Positions 10,601-21,775 of a DNA stretch of 64,000 nucleotides are shown in pieces. The stretch's first letter is position 1, and each line of letters begins with the position of its first letter. The stretch comes from Antedon mediterranea. Its lineage: Eukaryota; Echinodermata; Crinoidea; Comatulida; Antedonidae. The stretch is taken from NCBI RefSeq assembly GCF_964355755.1, contig NC_092673.1, positions 6,885,001-6,949,000 on the forward strand. Direction: 5' to 3'. The position numbers and the translations under genes were made by a program. The notes beneath the pieces are model-generated. The model saw only the letters and a program-made list of their open reading frames with translations. It was not told the DNA's origin and made no database searches.

Positions 10601-13600
10601 AAATGTTTGCATGTACACTTAATGGACTTAATAACACGCATAAATAGCCTTTATTATCACGCAAGCCAGAGAAGAGAATGAAATGGAAAATAAAGACTCG
10701 TTCGCACTGGACTGGTTAATTTAACGAGAGTGGTTTTTCCATGGCCCCTAACTTTTCAAATGGGTCCCTAATTTGTATTAACGGATTCTGCCAAAAAAAA
10801 ACACATTATTGCAGCAACTAGAAAAGGCAGTCTAGGACTACAATGTACATTACTGTTTACCAACTACCGGTACTATAAAACTAAGATAGCTATGCTAGGG
10901 CCATTTATGAGAGAACTTTAAACACGGACCACTTAGGTACAGTGCATTATTTCTCTCTTTTTATTACAATTATGACCTGGTTTAAATTTTTAAAATTAAT
11001 ATACAGTAAATAAAATATTGACATTCATTTTGATTTTTCGGGGCCGGACCGGAACCATGCCTGGAACAGGTGTGAAAGACTGTGACTGTGGCTAATTGTT
11101 GTTTGACAAGATTTCTTAACAATCCCAGGGTTATTGGTTTAAATCAAAGGATTTTTCAGCCAATCCTATAATTGATGAGTTGTTTGCTTGCTGTTAGATG
11201 ATATAGAACTTAAATTTGTTCTTTAAAAACATCTGAAAGTACCATTCAAAGTGTCTTGGTACATAATATAAATAGCTCCACCCCTCCCCGCCATTCTAAT
11301 CTCAGTAAGTACCACATGACACATGTACAACAGTACTGTATTAATTTACTTTAAATACATTACCTCATTTTAAGATCATGTAGTATTTCGTAAAGTATAC
11401 ATTGTCAATGTATTTTATTATCAACATGATAAATCCTACATAGTGTACTGTTCTCAGCTTCAGCTTGGAGAAGTATCTATTAAATAATGAAATACGAAAT
11501 TGTCAAAAATAGTGTTACACTAAAAGTAGTAATTGTACATATAATAACATACATCCAGGTACTGTACATCTGTTTTCTGGTTTTGTCTTTCATTAAGTTT
11601 ATTTGATAGTATTATCAGGTTTAAAATCTAAAATTCTGCATTGAACACATGTACTTTTGTAAACACCCATGCTGAAACCTTAGAACAAAATGTAAATAAT
11701 AAAAATAAAATGTTATAAAACACTGATATATCACAGAAGTAAAAGACCAAAAAGAAACTAGATTTGAACTCGTCACTTTGACGAGTTAGTTATCCGCACG
11801 ACAAACGCCACGTGCACGTCATACGTTGGAATATAGCACACAGAAAAAGATTATAGCATTATGAACTGAACTGAACAATATGATATGTTGTTAGTGCTGA
11901 ATTCTGTCAATTTTGTGTCTTATAGTATATACAGTGCAAACGGTATAATCTGTATACATATTACATACAGTGTAGAATAGGTGAAATTACGGGAGCCGCC
12001 ATTTATTCCTATTTTTAACATGGCGACGACATCAAAATGAAACACTAAAATAGTAATTTCGGAAGGAGATTGTCTCAGCAACAACATATTAACGTGTAGA
12101 AGAAATTTGGATACGTAAAATATTGATGCGCGCTCTTTTAAATGTGATGAACTATGACGCAAAATATGAAAATACGACTTTTTTTATTCAACTGGCCATA
12201 TTATGACGTCACAACATCCGATTGGCAAAATGTTTACATGAATTCGTATCTATAGTCCAATAGCTTCCAGAAAATGTTTTAATCATGATTATCATTTTTT
12301 ATTCTGACGAGCTAGAACAGATTGAAATTTACTGTAAAGATGAAAATAATTGACCCACGTTATTTACATTTTTAGATATGGTGACGTCATAAAAATTTAA
12401 ATATTTTTAACTCATGCGAAAGATAGTTGATATCAAAATCTGGGTTAAAATGGAAAACGGATAAGTGGAGATGCGCTCTATTAAATGTGATGCACTATAA
12501 CGAAAGATACAAAAATCCTATATTTTATATTCGCATGGCCATGACGATGGCGATGACGTCACAATGTCCGGTTAGCCATATTGATGCATATAATAACTTT
12601 TTTACCTTTAGTTTAGAAACTACGACTGTTTAAAAAAAGGTTTAATTTTGACAAATTTTTGAAGTTTTTCATAAAAAACGCACGTAAATTATCCAATTCG
12701 ACGTGCCCGTATGACGTAATTTGAAGTCGAAATTTCTTAAAAGTTGGTAAAATTACTAGAAAAGGCTGGAAAAACATAAATCACGCGAAAAAAGTATGTT
12801 TTTAACGCTACGTGTGCACCGTGCGCGTAAAAATTTGAGCACGGATGGGAATTTTTGACATGCTCAAAATGACAAGAAACGCGTAGAAAGAAATTAATTT
12901 TGCGCATTTCAAAATCTTAAATGCGCATGCGCGCGTGACTTTGTGTAAAACATGCAATTTTTTTCAACAGAAAGTTAGCGCCTGATATAAATTAAACTTT
13001 TGCAAAGTTTCAATTTAAAATGTTATTTGGTTTTTGACCTATGTTAAATACGAGAAAATCGTTAAATCGCACGTAAATCACGTTGCGCAACTCTAACGTC
13101 ATTCGCAATAGGAGGTGCACTATTTCACGTAAATGCCCACATGTAGACAAAGTTATAAAATGTTATGTTAGCACGTTTTAGAGATACGTGAGACACAAAA
13201 TTGACACAAAGAAAGAATAATAAAAAAAAAAAAGAAGATGATTTCATACAATTACAAGGAGTTATCTGCTGAATATGGATAACTAATAATGAAAAGAAAT
13301 AAAGATTTTAGAAGTGACTTGAATTTTCCAAGAGATTTATATACTGACGGATATAGAGTGGAAGCTGCATGGTTTTAAACCAATGTGCAAAAAAGCCTTA
13401 CTATACAGAATAGTTGTTAAGTCAACTTAGTTGCTAAAAAAGTCCAGTGCATGTACGGCAAAACAAAACTTGCGGCAAACAGAAATGGTGCTCATAATAA
13501 TTTCCAATAAGTGATGTTTATATTTCTTCAGAATAAGGTGGGTTGAGCTCACCAAGAACTATTAGACTAGACCATCATTATCCACCATGTAAACCTGTGA

Positions 13601-16600
13601 AAAATATGAAAATAATAAAATAAAATCATTTCCAACATGAAATTCATTTAACTGATTAAAGATTGTTTTTGATATAGTATAATAACCACCCTATGTAGGA
13701 GGTGATTTTCGTGTGAGGTGAAACATTCAGCATTGGCTTAATTATGGAAACCATATATGGATAGTGTTTGTGTATGATGAGGTTTTAATTTCACTGTAGG
13801 GATACAGATACTAAACTTACTAATCCATCCAGACTAAACAAATGCATTGATATGTACAAACAAAAGTGTGTAGATGAAAAGTGGCAGTGTGTCTTGGTGG
13901 TCAACATGCTTGTAATCAGAGTTGTTGGGTTCAAATCAGTCCCTGGTCGGGCAAAAACAGTAGTCCCATACCTTATAGAGACATGGAATGTACTTTCCTA
14001 AAGCCAGTTTCCGCAACTTTTGTGTCACAAAATTAGGAAATATGAATATGTATGCACTTTGATTCGTCACCGAACGTTAGGTTTTGTTGGGAGACCATCT
14101 GGGAATAGCATCAGGTGCTGTATGGGCGGAGAGCGTGTGGCTATAGTGTGTTGGAAGTTGGACTTCAGATCGTAAGAGTTTGAATCCAATGCATGCTCAT
14201 AGCATTGCCTGTGTCATTAGGCAAAACACTTTAATACGTTTGCCTCTCTCCATCCCAAAAGGGTACCTGGTTGGGTCAAAGCACCAACTGTGCTGATTAC
14301 TGGCTGCAACATAGAAGTATGTTTCCATATGTGTTAAAAAAAACTGCTTGAAAACAGATAGAATTTGTGATATATAAAATAATACATTAATATTATTATC
14401 TGCACATGCGAAAAACAGGGGAAAACATTTTATTCTCCATTAATTGTGTTTGAAAACAAAATAATCTTTTTTATATCTGCGTGTTACAGGTGTTAGTGCA
14501 CATCACAGCGTGCTTGATGCGGTTTCTGGTTTTAGACAAATGAAAAAATCAGCTTTCACCAACATCGCAGGACATCCAACAGCGCCTTCATCCACAACCC
14601 ACCACAGTCCACCCTATCATGTCTTTAAACACATAAGGGAGAAGGATATTGAAGATGAACTGAAGAAAAAAGCTTCGCGATCTCGTAAGTTTCTTAATGA
14701 TCATCCGACAATTCAATTTATGAAAAATGGCAATAAACATTGTAATAATATATTAAATAATGTTTATGAGTTGAATGGGATGAATATTTTCATGAGCTGA
14801 AAGAGGTTTTGGTTATTGCAGTGAAACTGAATTGAATGGCACAATCACAGTCTTTGAAGTTTTTCCCAATTCATCAAATATAAAATGTCTGAAAATAAAA
14901 TGTTATTAACCAACACAAAATGGCCATGGAACACACTGGCTTACTTTAATGGAATCAACCAATCAAACAGAAAGGATATTAGCACTTTGAACGAGATCTC
15001 CTGGACAGGTATAGTTGGAAATTTCCAATGTTATGATTTACCTTAAAATAAATATGTTGACTACTATTACTTTTATCTTATACAGTAGTTCCCAGGTTAC
15101 CTGTTGTGTCGAACTCGGCAAAAATCCATACACCCTCGGTTGTATCCAACTCGGCTGCAAAAATCTATCCACCTTCAGCTGTATCCAACTCGGCTGCAAA
15201 AATCCATTCACCCTCACCGTCCAATGTAAGTACAGCTTTCACATGTTCAGTCTTTAGGTATTTTTTATTAAATAATAATCGTTTTTTTCTTGAAAAATAA
15301 AGCAAGATTTGGATATAACTTGATTGGTCACTAGTGGACAACACTATACATGATATTGATGTGAGGCATCGTCCTACATATCAGGGCCGTATGCAAGGGG
15401 GGGGGGGGGAGGGGCACCCAATATTATGAAAATGGTCCAAAATATTAATCCGCACCCACCCAAATAAAATCCTGCGTATGGCCCTGCTTATGATGGGTTA
15501 GATCGTTGCCCATTTGGAGGCCTACAGGGCTCATGGAAATGTCATCCTTTAATACCATCCTCTCAGTGGACATGTTAGTGGACACCTCAGGACTCTGGAA
15601 CATCTGATATCTCATGTCGGAGAAAACAAAACTACTCTTTATTTGTTGATGTGATATTGCATCATTTTGAGTCATCATGTGTAGTATGATACCAAGATAC
15701 CCGGCCTAAAATATAAAAATAATAAAATGTAGAAAAATAAAATATCACTGTTCTTTTTCATTGTAATAACAGAGCATGAAACGAACATTACAGCCTAGAG
15801 CTTTTCCGGCTGCCAGTGAGAAAGACCGCACAGTCCTGGGTAAGATGATGAAAGATGTAGATAGTCAACACATGGATAAGACTCTGAGTAAAGCTCTACA
15901 ACCTGACGCTAAGAAAACTGTTGAAAAATGGTTAGAGTCTGCAAATGAAAAGGGTATGTACTAGAACCCCTATTAAGTGGAAACCTTTAAGACCCCCCAA
16001 AAAAGTGATCCCTGAATTGGTTGTTAAAATAAACATGCATTTCCTCTCATTCATGTCATGAGAAATTGTTCTCCAAAGGAGGGGTTCTTAAAGGTAGTTA
16101 AATTCAGTTTTACTTAGGCTTAGACATTGATGCTGTTTTAGTCATACAGGTACATCCAGGTAAGGTTATAAAGCTAGGGTGCTAAACCTATACCCTAGGA
16201 TTAAGGTTTTGTTGCCACTATGATGAAGCGCATACACGCAACACATGTGCAGTATTTAACCAACTTAACTGCCACTGGCATTACTTGTGTAGCTGTGAGG
16301 TTGGGAGTTCACACTATGTATTTCACAACTGAAATACTAAATAAATTTAACCTTATTAAAAATATAGTACAACCCCTAGGGGACAAAAGTCATCCCCCCT
16401 ATAGGGGTGTCACCTGAAAAGGGGTTTTCCATAAATCTTGTTTGTTTCACAGGAATAGGCCAGCATGTCCCAAAGGAGGGGTTCAACTGTATTAACCTAC
16501 AGTTTTGTCTTCATTTTCAGACCGAGCAGTTGCAATAGAATTCTTCAGTTCCCTTGCAGGAAGCAAGCTGATGGGGGTTCGAGATGGTAAACCCGCAGAC

Positions 16601-18323
16601 TGCAACATCTGTGATGGAACAAGACTTAAACAAGTTCTTGATGCTCTCTACAAGTAAGCACTTCCATTCCAGAGATACTAATGCATAAATAAGCAATAAA
16701 GTAATGAACTCCAGGGAGGGCTTCCTTGCACAAACTAAATTACATTACAATGTATTATACCCATTTCACAACTAAATCCAAAAGATTACTGAAAAAATGA
16801 CAATGCTGTGGGTATCAGGCGGATCTCAATGGATACAAATAAAATAAGCAAAAACCTAAATAAATAATAATAATAATAATAATAACAGGATTTTTATAGC
16901 GCATACCACTCAAGAGTGCTCAAGGCGCATTAAAAAAAATAAAACAAATCATACAAATGATTAAATAAAACAGCCAGAAAGAAATTGCTGAGCTTTCGGA
17001 AAAGAGAGTATTTGGAGAATAAAAGGTAGACTATATACTGATGCATATACATATACTGTAATACACAGCCTAGAAACTCCAAAGTTAAACACACCAGGAC
17101 GTCAACAGCATTTTTTACTGTGTGTGAAACAGGGATTAGTATAGTTTGTTCACATGCCACACAGTAATATTGATATTCTTCTTCAGAGTTCTCTGTTATA
17201 ATGTCTTGTTCTTTCAACACTACTGTATATAAGTCCATCACTGATTGTGACTTCCTTTTCTTTTCTTCCTTATATTGGGTATCCATTCTGTAACATCTTG
17301 TCCATCTGCATTTCTATCTCATCTCATGACATCTCCAATTATACCACTTCTGATGACATTTCCCTTCTTTCTACTTCTGGTGAAATCTCCATTCTTACCA
17401 CTTCTGATGAAATCTCCATTCTTACCACTTCTGATGAAATCTCCATTCTTATCACTTCTGATGACATCTCCATTCTTACCACTTCTGATGACATCTCCAT
17501 TCTTACCACTTCTGATGACTTCCATTCTTACCACTTCTGATGACATCCATTCTTACTACTTCTGATGACATCTCCATTCTTACCACTTGTGATGACATCT
17601 CCATTCTTCACCACTTCTGATGACATCTCCATTCTTCACCACTTCTGATGACATATCTCCATTCTTACCACTTCTGACTACATCTCCATTCTTACCACTT
17701 CTGATGACATCTCCATTCTTTACCACTTCTGATGACATCTCCATTCTTCACCACTTCTGATGACATATCTCCATTCTTACCACTTCTGATGACCTCCATT
17801 CTTACCACTTCTGACTACATCTCCACTCTTTACCATTTCTGATGACATCTCCATTCTTACCACTTCTGATGACATCTCACTTACCACTGACCTTGAAACC
17901 AACTCACACATGTTCTATTAGCTGTTGTATACTGGGCACTCTCGGAGAACATTCTTCTACTGAAGAATAAAACAAATATATATGTAGGCCTATAGCTTTA
18001 AAAAAAACACATTACAAATGACATACTTTTAAACAAAAATACTGTAATTATGTTTAAATTACTGAATATATAATTTTACTTACAGTGGCCAAAAAGCAGC
18101 CATCAAAGTTCCAAGGGATACAAAGCTCGGTCACTTCACTCGACGTCAACCACGCCTTCGTCTTCTATCACCTAGGACACGTGCGAACAAGGAGGAGCAC
18201 AAGACCTGGCACCATCTGCCTGTGTTTACCAACAAAGCACCGGTATCAAATACAATTGGCATGTTCACACGCCCTCATCGTGCCATCCCGCGCCACTTCA
18301 CCATTCATCCAGAATGGGAATAG
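4670..18323 (+). CDS. Uncharacterised conserved-looking protein, seven coding exons (420 aa model)
   Basis: Exons: 4,670-4,918, 7,027-7,153, 14,490-14,684, 15,086-15,225, 15,773-15,953, 16,521-16,653 and 18,086-18,323. Every junction keeps phase and the total is 1,263 nt. Exon 1 ends RRNNPHPSQ and exon 2 begins MFMTWKVPTR. Exon 3 is basic and acidic (EKDIEDELKKKASRS). Exon 4 holds three degenerate 13-residue repeats of the form VVSNSAAKIHxPS. Exons 5-6 form a helical region (TVEKWLESANEK, then DRAVAIEFFSSLAGSKL). Exon 7 ends FTIHPEWE. No signal peptide or membrane segment is seen. The HPH motif plus a W-helix faintly recall TBATA/C4orf17 proteins, and the short Pro/His/Trp motifs recall ciliary microtubule inner proteins; neither is established. 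The weakest joins are the exon 2 donor (GTAATA) and the long intron 2, so exons 1-2 could be a separate gene. AATAAA lies at 18,473. Confidence 0.6.
4971..6873. repeat. Foldback with ~125-bp inverted arms inside intron 1 of the 4.67-18.3 kb gene
   Basis: The left arm, about 4,971-5,098, starts AGTGTTTAGTATAGGCTTAC. It is nearly the exact reverse complement of about 6,742-6,873, which ends GTAAGCCTATACTAAACACT. The arms also contain the small palindrome CCTGTATAATACAGG. The 1.6 kb between them (5,100-6,740) is AT-rich and shows no convincing gene; short ORFs there have no recognisable motif. The arm-to-arm layout suggests a non-autonomous DNA transposon of about 1.9 kb. Confidence 0.65.
7195..7552. 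mobile_element. MITE with ATTAAAGATGTATTGTCCC termini
   Basis: The left end, ATTAAAGATGTATTGTCCC at 7,195, is mirrored by GGGGGACAATACATCTTTAAT at the right end, giving terminal inverted repeats of about 18 bp around about 320 bp of AT-rich DNA. TTAA sits at both edges and could be a target-site duplication. Diverged relatives start at 28,242, 36,128 and 47,267. The element lies about 40 bp after the exon 2 donor of the 4.67-18.3 kb gene, so an unspliced reading frame would run into it. Confidence 0.7.
7739..8762. repeat. 15-bp minisatellite (GTACAGTACAGTATT / GTACAGTACAGTAGT)
   Basis: About 1 kb of tandem 15-bp units comes in two variants, ending TATT or TAGT, that are grouped into blocks. 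A TTTGTCCATA interruption recurs at 8,146, 8,414 and 8,637, so the array has a higher-order organisation of about 220-270 bp. The lack of stops in several frames on both strands follows from the 15-bp period, which is divisible by three. The long YCTVQ-type ORFs are therefore not treated as genes. The array lies in intron 2 of the 4.67-18.3 kb gene. Confidence 0.95.
9110..9205. repeat. Fragment of a MITE related to the one at 52,212-52,372
   Basis: The segment has TATCTACACTATCAAACTTT at its left, then GATGTGCCCATATAAATGG and ATATTTGGGCACATCACACTT in inverted arrangement. The same layout occurs at 52.2 kb, with partial relatives at 6,964-7,010 and 48,030-48,090. It is a small non-coding repeat. 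Confidence 0.5.
9446..9474. repeat. 29-bp perfect-arm palindrome
   Basis: Arms AATATTGATTAGTT and AACTAATCAATATT flank a single central T. The structure is isolated and AT-rich, and no other feature is nearby. Confidence 0.7.
9595..9825 (-). mobile_element. tRNA-derived SINE
   Basis: Read on the minus strand, GTGGCGCAGCGTATTGGAC resembles a tRNA A-box region and GTGAGTCCGAATCC a B-box/T-arm. A body follows that ends in the ATATAGCGCTTATATTGCAC-type sequence and an AATAATAATAA tail at 9,583-9,597 on the plus strand. This is the usual form of a tRNA-headed SINE. A related tail-like fragment (ATAATAATAA...TTTTTATAGCGCA) lies at 16,865-16,935. Confidence 0.6.
9826..11760. other. AT-rich intronic DNA with no recognised feature
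   Basis: No exon-like ORF, tandem array or clear inverted repeat was found. A fragment of the widespread ACCCTATAAAGGGGACAC/ATCCCCT repeat occurs at about 10,310-10,370. The segment belongs to intron 2 of the 4.67-18.3 kb gene model. Confidence 0.5.
11763..13291 (+). mobile_element. CG-rich foldback family, most complete single copy (1.5 kb)
   Basis: It begins with AACTCGTCACTTTGACGAGTT and TTATCCGC (11,768-11,797) and ends with GAGTTATCTGC...GGATAACTAA (13,258-13,288). Blocks between follow the order seen at 2,022-3,970, including ATGGCGACG near 12,020, GACGTCAC blocks at 12,205 and 12,556, the GACGTGCCCGTATGACGTAA box at 12,710-12,729 and the AATAGGAGGTGCAC block near 13,109. It encodes no protein of note. 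Its clear edges make it the best reference copy. It sits in intron 2 of the 4.67-18.3 kb gene. Confidence 0.75.
13292..14489. other. Intronic DNA with tRNA-SINE-like heads near 13,880 and 14,130
   Basis: At 13,880-13,960 GTGTCTTGGTGG and TTGGGTTCAAATC look like A- and B-boxes. At 14,125-14,200 GTGGCTATAGTG and GAGTTTGAATCC look the same, followed by a body with CATTAGGCAAAACACTTTAA. Both fit diverged tRNA-derived SINEs in plus orientation. The rest is unremarkable. Confidence 0.45.
15963..16095. repeat. Short AGAACCCCTATTAAG-type inverted repeat
   Basis: The left end AGAACCCCTATTAAGTGG and right end GGAGGGGTTCTTAAAG are approximately inverted. Similar words recur at 10,320-10,370, 16,370-16,430, 27,500-27,530 and 44,380-44,510, so this is a dispersed MITE-like family that survives here mostly as fragments. 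Confidence 0.45.
17325..17885. repeat. 27-29-bp minisatellite, locus A (intron 6)
   Basis: About 20 units of the form CTTCTGATGACATCTCCATT plus CTTACCA, with scattered 1-5-bp length changes. The array lies in the last intron of the 4.67-18.3 kb gene. Sister arrays of the same unit lie at 19,977-20,605 and 24,612-24,795 and are followed by the same flanking sequence. ORFs through the array on both strands are by-products of the repeat. Confidence 0.9.
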
Positions 18324-18472
18324 AAGTTAATTTTAGCACCTGATAATCAAAAACTAGTTAATATTTGTTTATGTATTCTTTTTAACTATTTAAAACATGT
18401 ACTTAAAATTGGTGTGAATAATATGGATTACTGTGCTATGTCTTGCTTGATTATTGATATTTAAATTAGAAT

Positions 18473-18478
18473 AATAAA
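18473..18478 (+). terminator. AATAAA polyadenylation signal
   Basis: AATAAA lies 150 bp after the TAG stop at 18,321-18,323 of the uncharacterised gene. The 3' UTR between them is duplicated at 25,960-26,080. Confidence 0.55.
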
Positions 18479-18949
18479 TATTCATAAACAATGCTTTTGT
18501 TGATGTTTATTACTCCTAATATGCCAAATGAAGTGAGAAGAGGGAGATATGGGGAGAGAGGGGTGATTTTTGTATTGAAATGAATTAAATAGATCGCTAA
18601 ATGCTCGGAAAGTAGTGATCAGTTTGAAGGCTATGTTGGGTAGAAAATAGGCCGCGTTACTATACACTGCACCACAGCCAATTAGTAAAAATTACTGCAC
18701 GACATGACTGTGCCCTACACACTCGGTCGTGCATGTTTCGCTTTCGGGAATTCCCCTTTTAAATCATGTGTAGGCCTAAAAAAACTGAGATTGATGGTCA
18801 CAGATTAGACGTACGCAAGAAGGATCGAGTAATTACATTAGTTGTTAATTAGAACCCCCATGTAAGCAGGCCTAGAATAACCATACTAATCATAATTTTT
18901 TTGAAAAGTATGGTCCTTTTTAGCTAATCTATTAATATCTTTGTAGGAG

Positions 18950-19312
18950 AAGTTGGAGCCAGGACAAAAACGTGGGAATAAATCAAGCAAGTTGTCGATC
19001 TTCTCTCCACACACAAATCACCACCACTCCACACGGCCGCACCACGCGTTCCACACACACATTACCACCACTCCACACGGCCGCACCACGCGTTCCACAC
19101 ACAAATTACCACCACTCCACACGGCCGCACCACGCGTTCCACACACAAATTACAACCACTCCACACGGCCGCACCACGCGTTCCACACACAAATTACCAC
19201 CACTCCACACGGCCGCACCACGCGTTCCACACACAAATTACCTCCACTCCACACGTCCGCGGCACGTGACGAACGTCCCCAGGAAAGCAACGCATGCACA
19301 GTGCAACTAAAA
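18950..19312 (+). repeat. 42-bp GC-rich minisatellite, possibly exonic
   Basis: About six units of 42 bp (14 codons) contain CACACGGCCGCACCACGCGT, so both plus-strand frames of about 110-120 codons stay open. A TTGTAG-type acceptor precedes it at about 18,947 and the GC content is far above its surroundings. The encoded His/Pro/Thr-rich repeat resembles no known domain. I list it as a repeat; use as an exon is possible but unsupported. Confidence 0.75.
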
Positions 19313-19706
19313 TGAACTTTTTAGCTATTTTATGAGATTTTCTTGTGATTTTCTAGGTCTATTTAGTATTAAAAGTAAGATTTGCCTGTTGGCTTTACTT
19401 CAAAATAGGCAAAAAATTATAATATTGTGCTATGCCTAGTCTAGTTTAAAGGGGCACTTTTAGGAAAAGGGATTTCGTTCGAACCCTAAGAACTTACTGG
19501 CTACGGGCTTACCTGAGATTAATCTTTCATTCATTTAAGTTACTACAGTTAACATAGCCTCCACATGAAATATAAAACTTTGGTTTAATTCGACCATACC
19601 AAGAAATTAATTTGGAATTACTTAATTTATTTTTATTCACTTTTTTTCCGCACTACATTTTATTATTTTTTTTGCATTAAATTTGTTTCACTTTAAGTTA
19701 TTACCG

Positions 19707-19923
19707 ATTTTAGATTCTATGATAGGTCAAACAAACTAATATCTCATTTACAATTGTCTCACTGGTAATAATTCATTCATTTATGTCAACTTTTTACATT
19801 GAACAAATAATAAAAATTTAAAATAACAGCTTACGTTACAATGGAAGATTGACTGCTATTTAGTGTGGTTTTAAATTGACACTTACAATAGATTTTTGTT
19901 TGACTTATAATAGAATCTAAAAT
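19707..19923. mobile_element. MITE with TTTTAGATTCTAT...ATAGAATCTAAAA termini
   Basis: Left end ATTTTAGATTCTATGATAGG (19,707 on) and right end, finishing ATAATAGAATCTAAAAT, form inverted repeats of about 29 bp with two mismatches. Internal DNA is AT-rich and non-coding. A second copy at 24,295-24,515 shares the flanking sequence, so it was copied as part of a segmental duplication rather than inserted independently. Confidence 0.75.
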
Positions 19924-19976
19924 TGGTTTCTAGTGTCGGCAACGCATGCCATACACATATTGTGTGCATATAGGCA

Positions 19977-20605
19977 TCTGATAACATCTCCATTCTTACC
20001 ACATCTGATGACATCTCCATTCACTAACACATCTGACGACATCGCCATTCTTACCACATCTGATGACATCGCCATTTTTACCACACCTGACGACATCTCA
20101 TTTCTTACCACATTTGATGACATCGCCATTCCTTTACCGCATCTGATGACATCTCGCTTACCACATCTGACAAAATTGTCATTCTTACCACACCTGACGA
20201 CATCTCAATTCTTACCACATCTGATGACATCTCCATTCCTTTACCGCATCTGATGACATCTCCATTCCTTTACCGCATCTGATGACATCTCCATTCCTTT
20301 ACCGCATCTGATGACATCTCGCTTACCACATCTGACGACAACGCCATTCTTACCAGATCTGATGACATCTCCATTATTACCGCATCTGACGACATCGCCA
20401 TTCTTACCGCATCTGACGACATCGCCATTCTTACCACATCTGATGACATCTCTATTCTTTTACCACATCTGACGACATCGCCATTCTTACCACATCTGAT
20501 GATCGACATCGCCATTCTTACCACATCTGACGACATCGCCATTCTTACTACATCTGATGACATCGCCATTCCTTTACCGCATCTGATGACATCTCCCTTA
20601 CCACC
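19977..20605. repeat. 28-bp minisatellite, locus B
   Basis: Units of the form CATCTGATGACATCTCCATT plus a CTTACCA-like end, with CATCTGACGACATCGCCATT variants; about 22 copies. It has the same unit as locus A (17.3 kb) and locus C (24.6 kb), and the 130 bp that follow (to about 20,740) resemble 17,885-18,070. Confidence 0.9.
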
Positions 20606-20739
20606 AACTGTTGCTGTATATTGAGAATACTGGGAGAAGAAACAAAAATATTAGCTTTAAAAAAACACTGAACATTACAAACAATGTATGATTTTAAACA
20701 AAATACTGTAGGCTTAATATGTTTAAATTACCGATTATA

Positions 20740-21672
20740 TATATTTTTTTTGTATATTTCTCACCTGAATAATTACGTGTACATAATGTGGGAGATGAAG
20801 GGAACGTGTCAAAAGAACTGATGGAGAATACTTCCAAAATTATTAAACGTTATGTTGTTGTTTACAAACGGCAACGAGATGGTACTATGGTCATCACAAT
20901 CTTGGCACAGTAACGAAAGTCTTCACCAAACGTTTTCGTTTAGTGACGACACAGATGTGCCAGAAAAATCATCCCAGCTAAGAACTAATTGCTTTTTCTT
21001 TTGAATTTTATTGTAAAGATTGAAATTTAATTAAACTAGAAAAGTTAAAATGGTGTCACATTTTATTAAAACACGTGATAAAAAAAATAAAATAACGTAA
21101 CCCCTATTTTAAACTGTATTCAGTTACACGTTTATAATTCATGTTTTTAAAAAAAAGTACTAGTGACGTATAGATTTTGACCGGGAAATTCGAAGCATTT
21201 CAATCCAAATGTCGAGTAACTCAATATTTCTTTTTAGATCTCTGTACATATAAACGTGATGTACCGCAAACGTCATATCACCATATTTGATTTAGACTTA
21301 CAATCACTAATTCTTACTCTTCAGGTGTATTATTTCTTCTTTCTTTTTTCATTAGTCACCTTTTTTAGTCTCATACATTTTTTCGCTTTAGATAATTTAG
21401 AACCACATCGAAATACTACATTTTAACATTCGTTACTGTGTAAATACAATTTACTTTTCGTATTTACAATACACCATATCGGTGGACATAATATAACAAT
21501 CCAGTTTAGTTTGTTTTTAAATAATATTGTTCAATGCAAGAAGTCAACATAAATTAATAAATTATTACCGGATGAAACTGTATGTGGGGATTACAAACAA
21601 TTATTCAGATCACGTGACGTAAAACAGCCAATCGGTCTGCTTACCTGTAAGTTTCCTTCATTGCAACTCTCG
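20740..21672. other. Upstream region of the aminergic-type GPCR
   Basis: No gene or tandem repeat is recognised in this AT-rich stretch. It leads into the TATA-like element at 21,673 and should hold the promoter of the GPCR. Confidence 0.4.
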
Positions 21673-21680
21673 TATAAAAA
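21673..21680 (+). promoter_or_regulatory. TATA box candidate of the GPCR gene
   Basis: TATAAAAA lies 96 bp upstream of the receptor ATG at 21,776, which leaves room for a transcription start near 21,700 and a 5' leader of about 70 bases. Confidence 0.55.
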
Positions 21681-21775
21681 GGTATCTTGTTTGGGTTTAC
21701 CACTTCTTTCGTGGCAGAGATCACACTGACAGTTGTACAAAAATACACAACCTACTACGAGAAAAAGAATCAGCA

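Noticed and set aside
17247-17565. ORFs of 75-97 codons on both strands in the 17.3 kb minisatellite
   Set aside because: They arise from the ~27-bp units inside an intron; other sister arrays are frame-broken.
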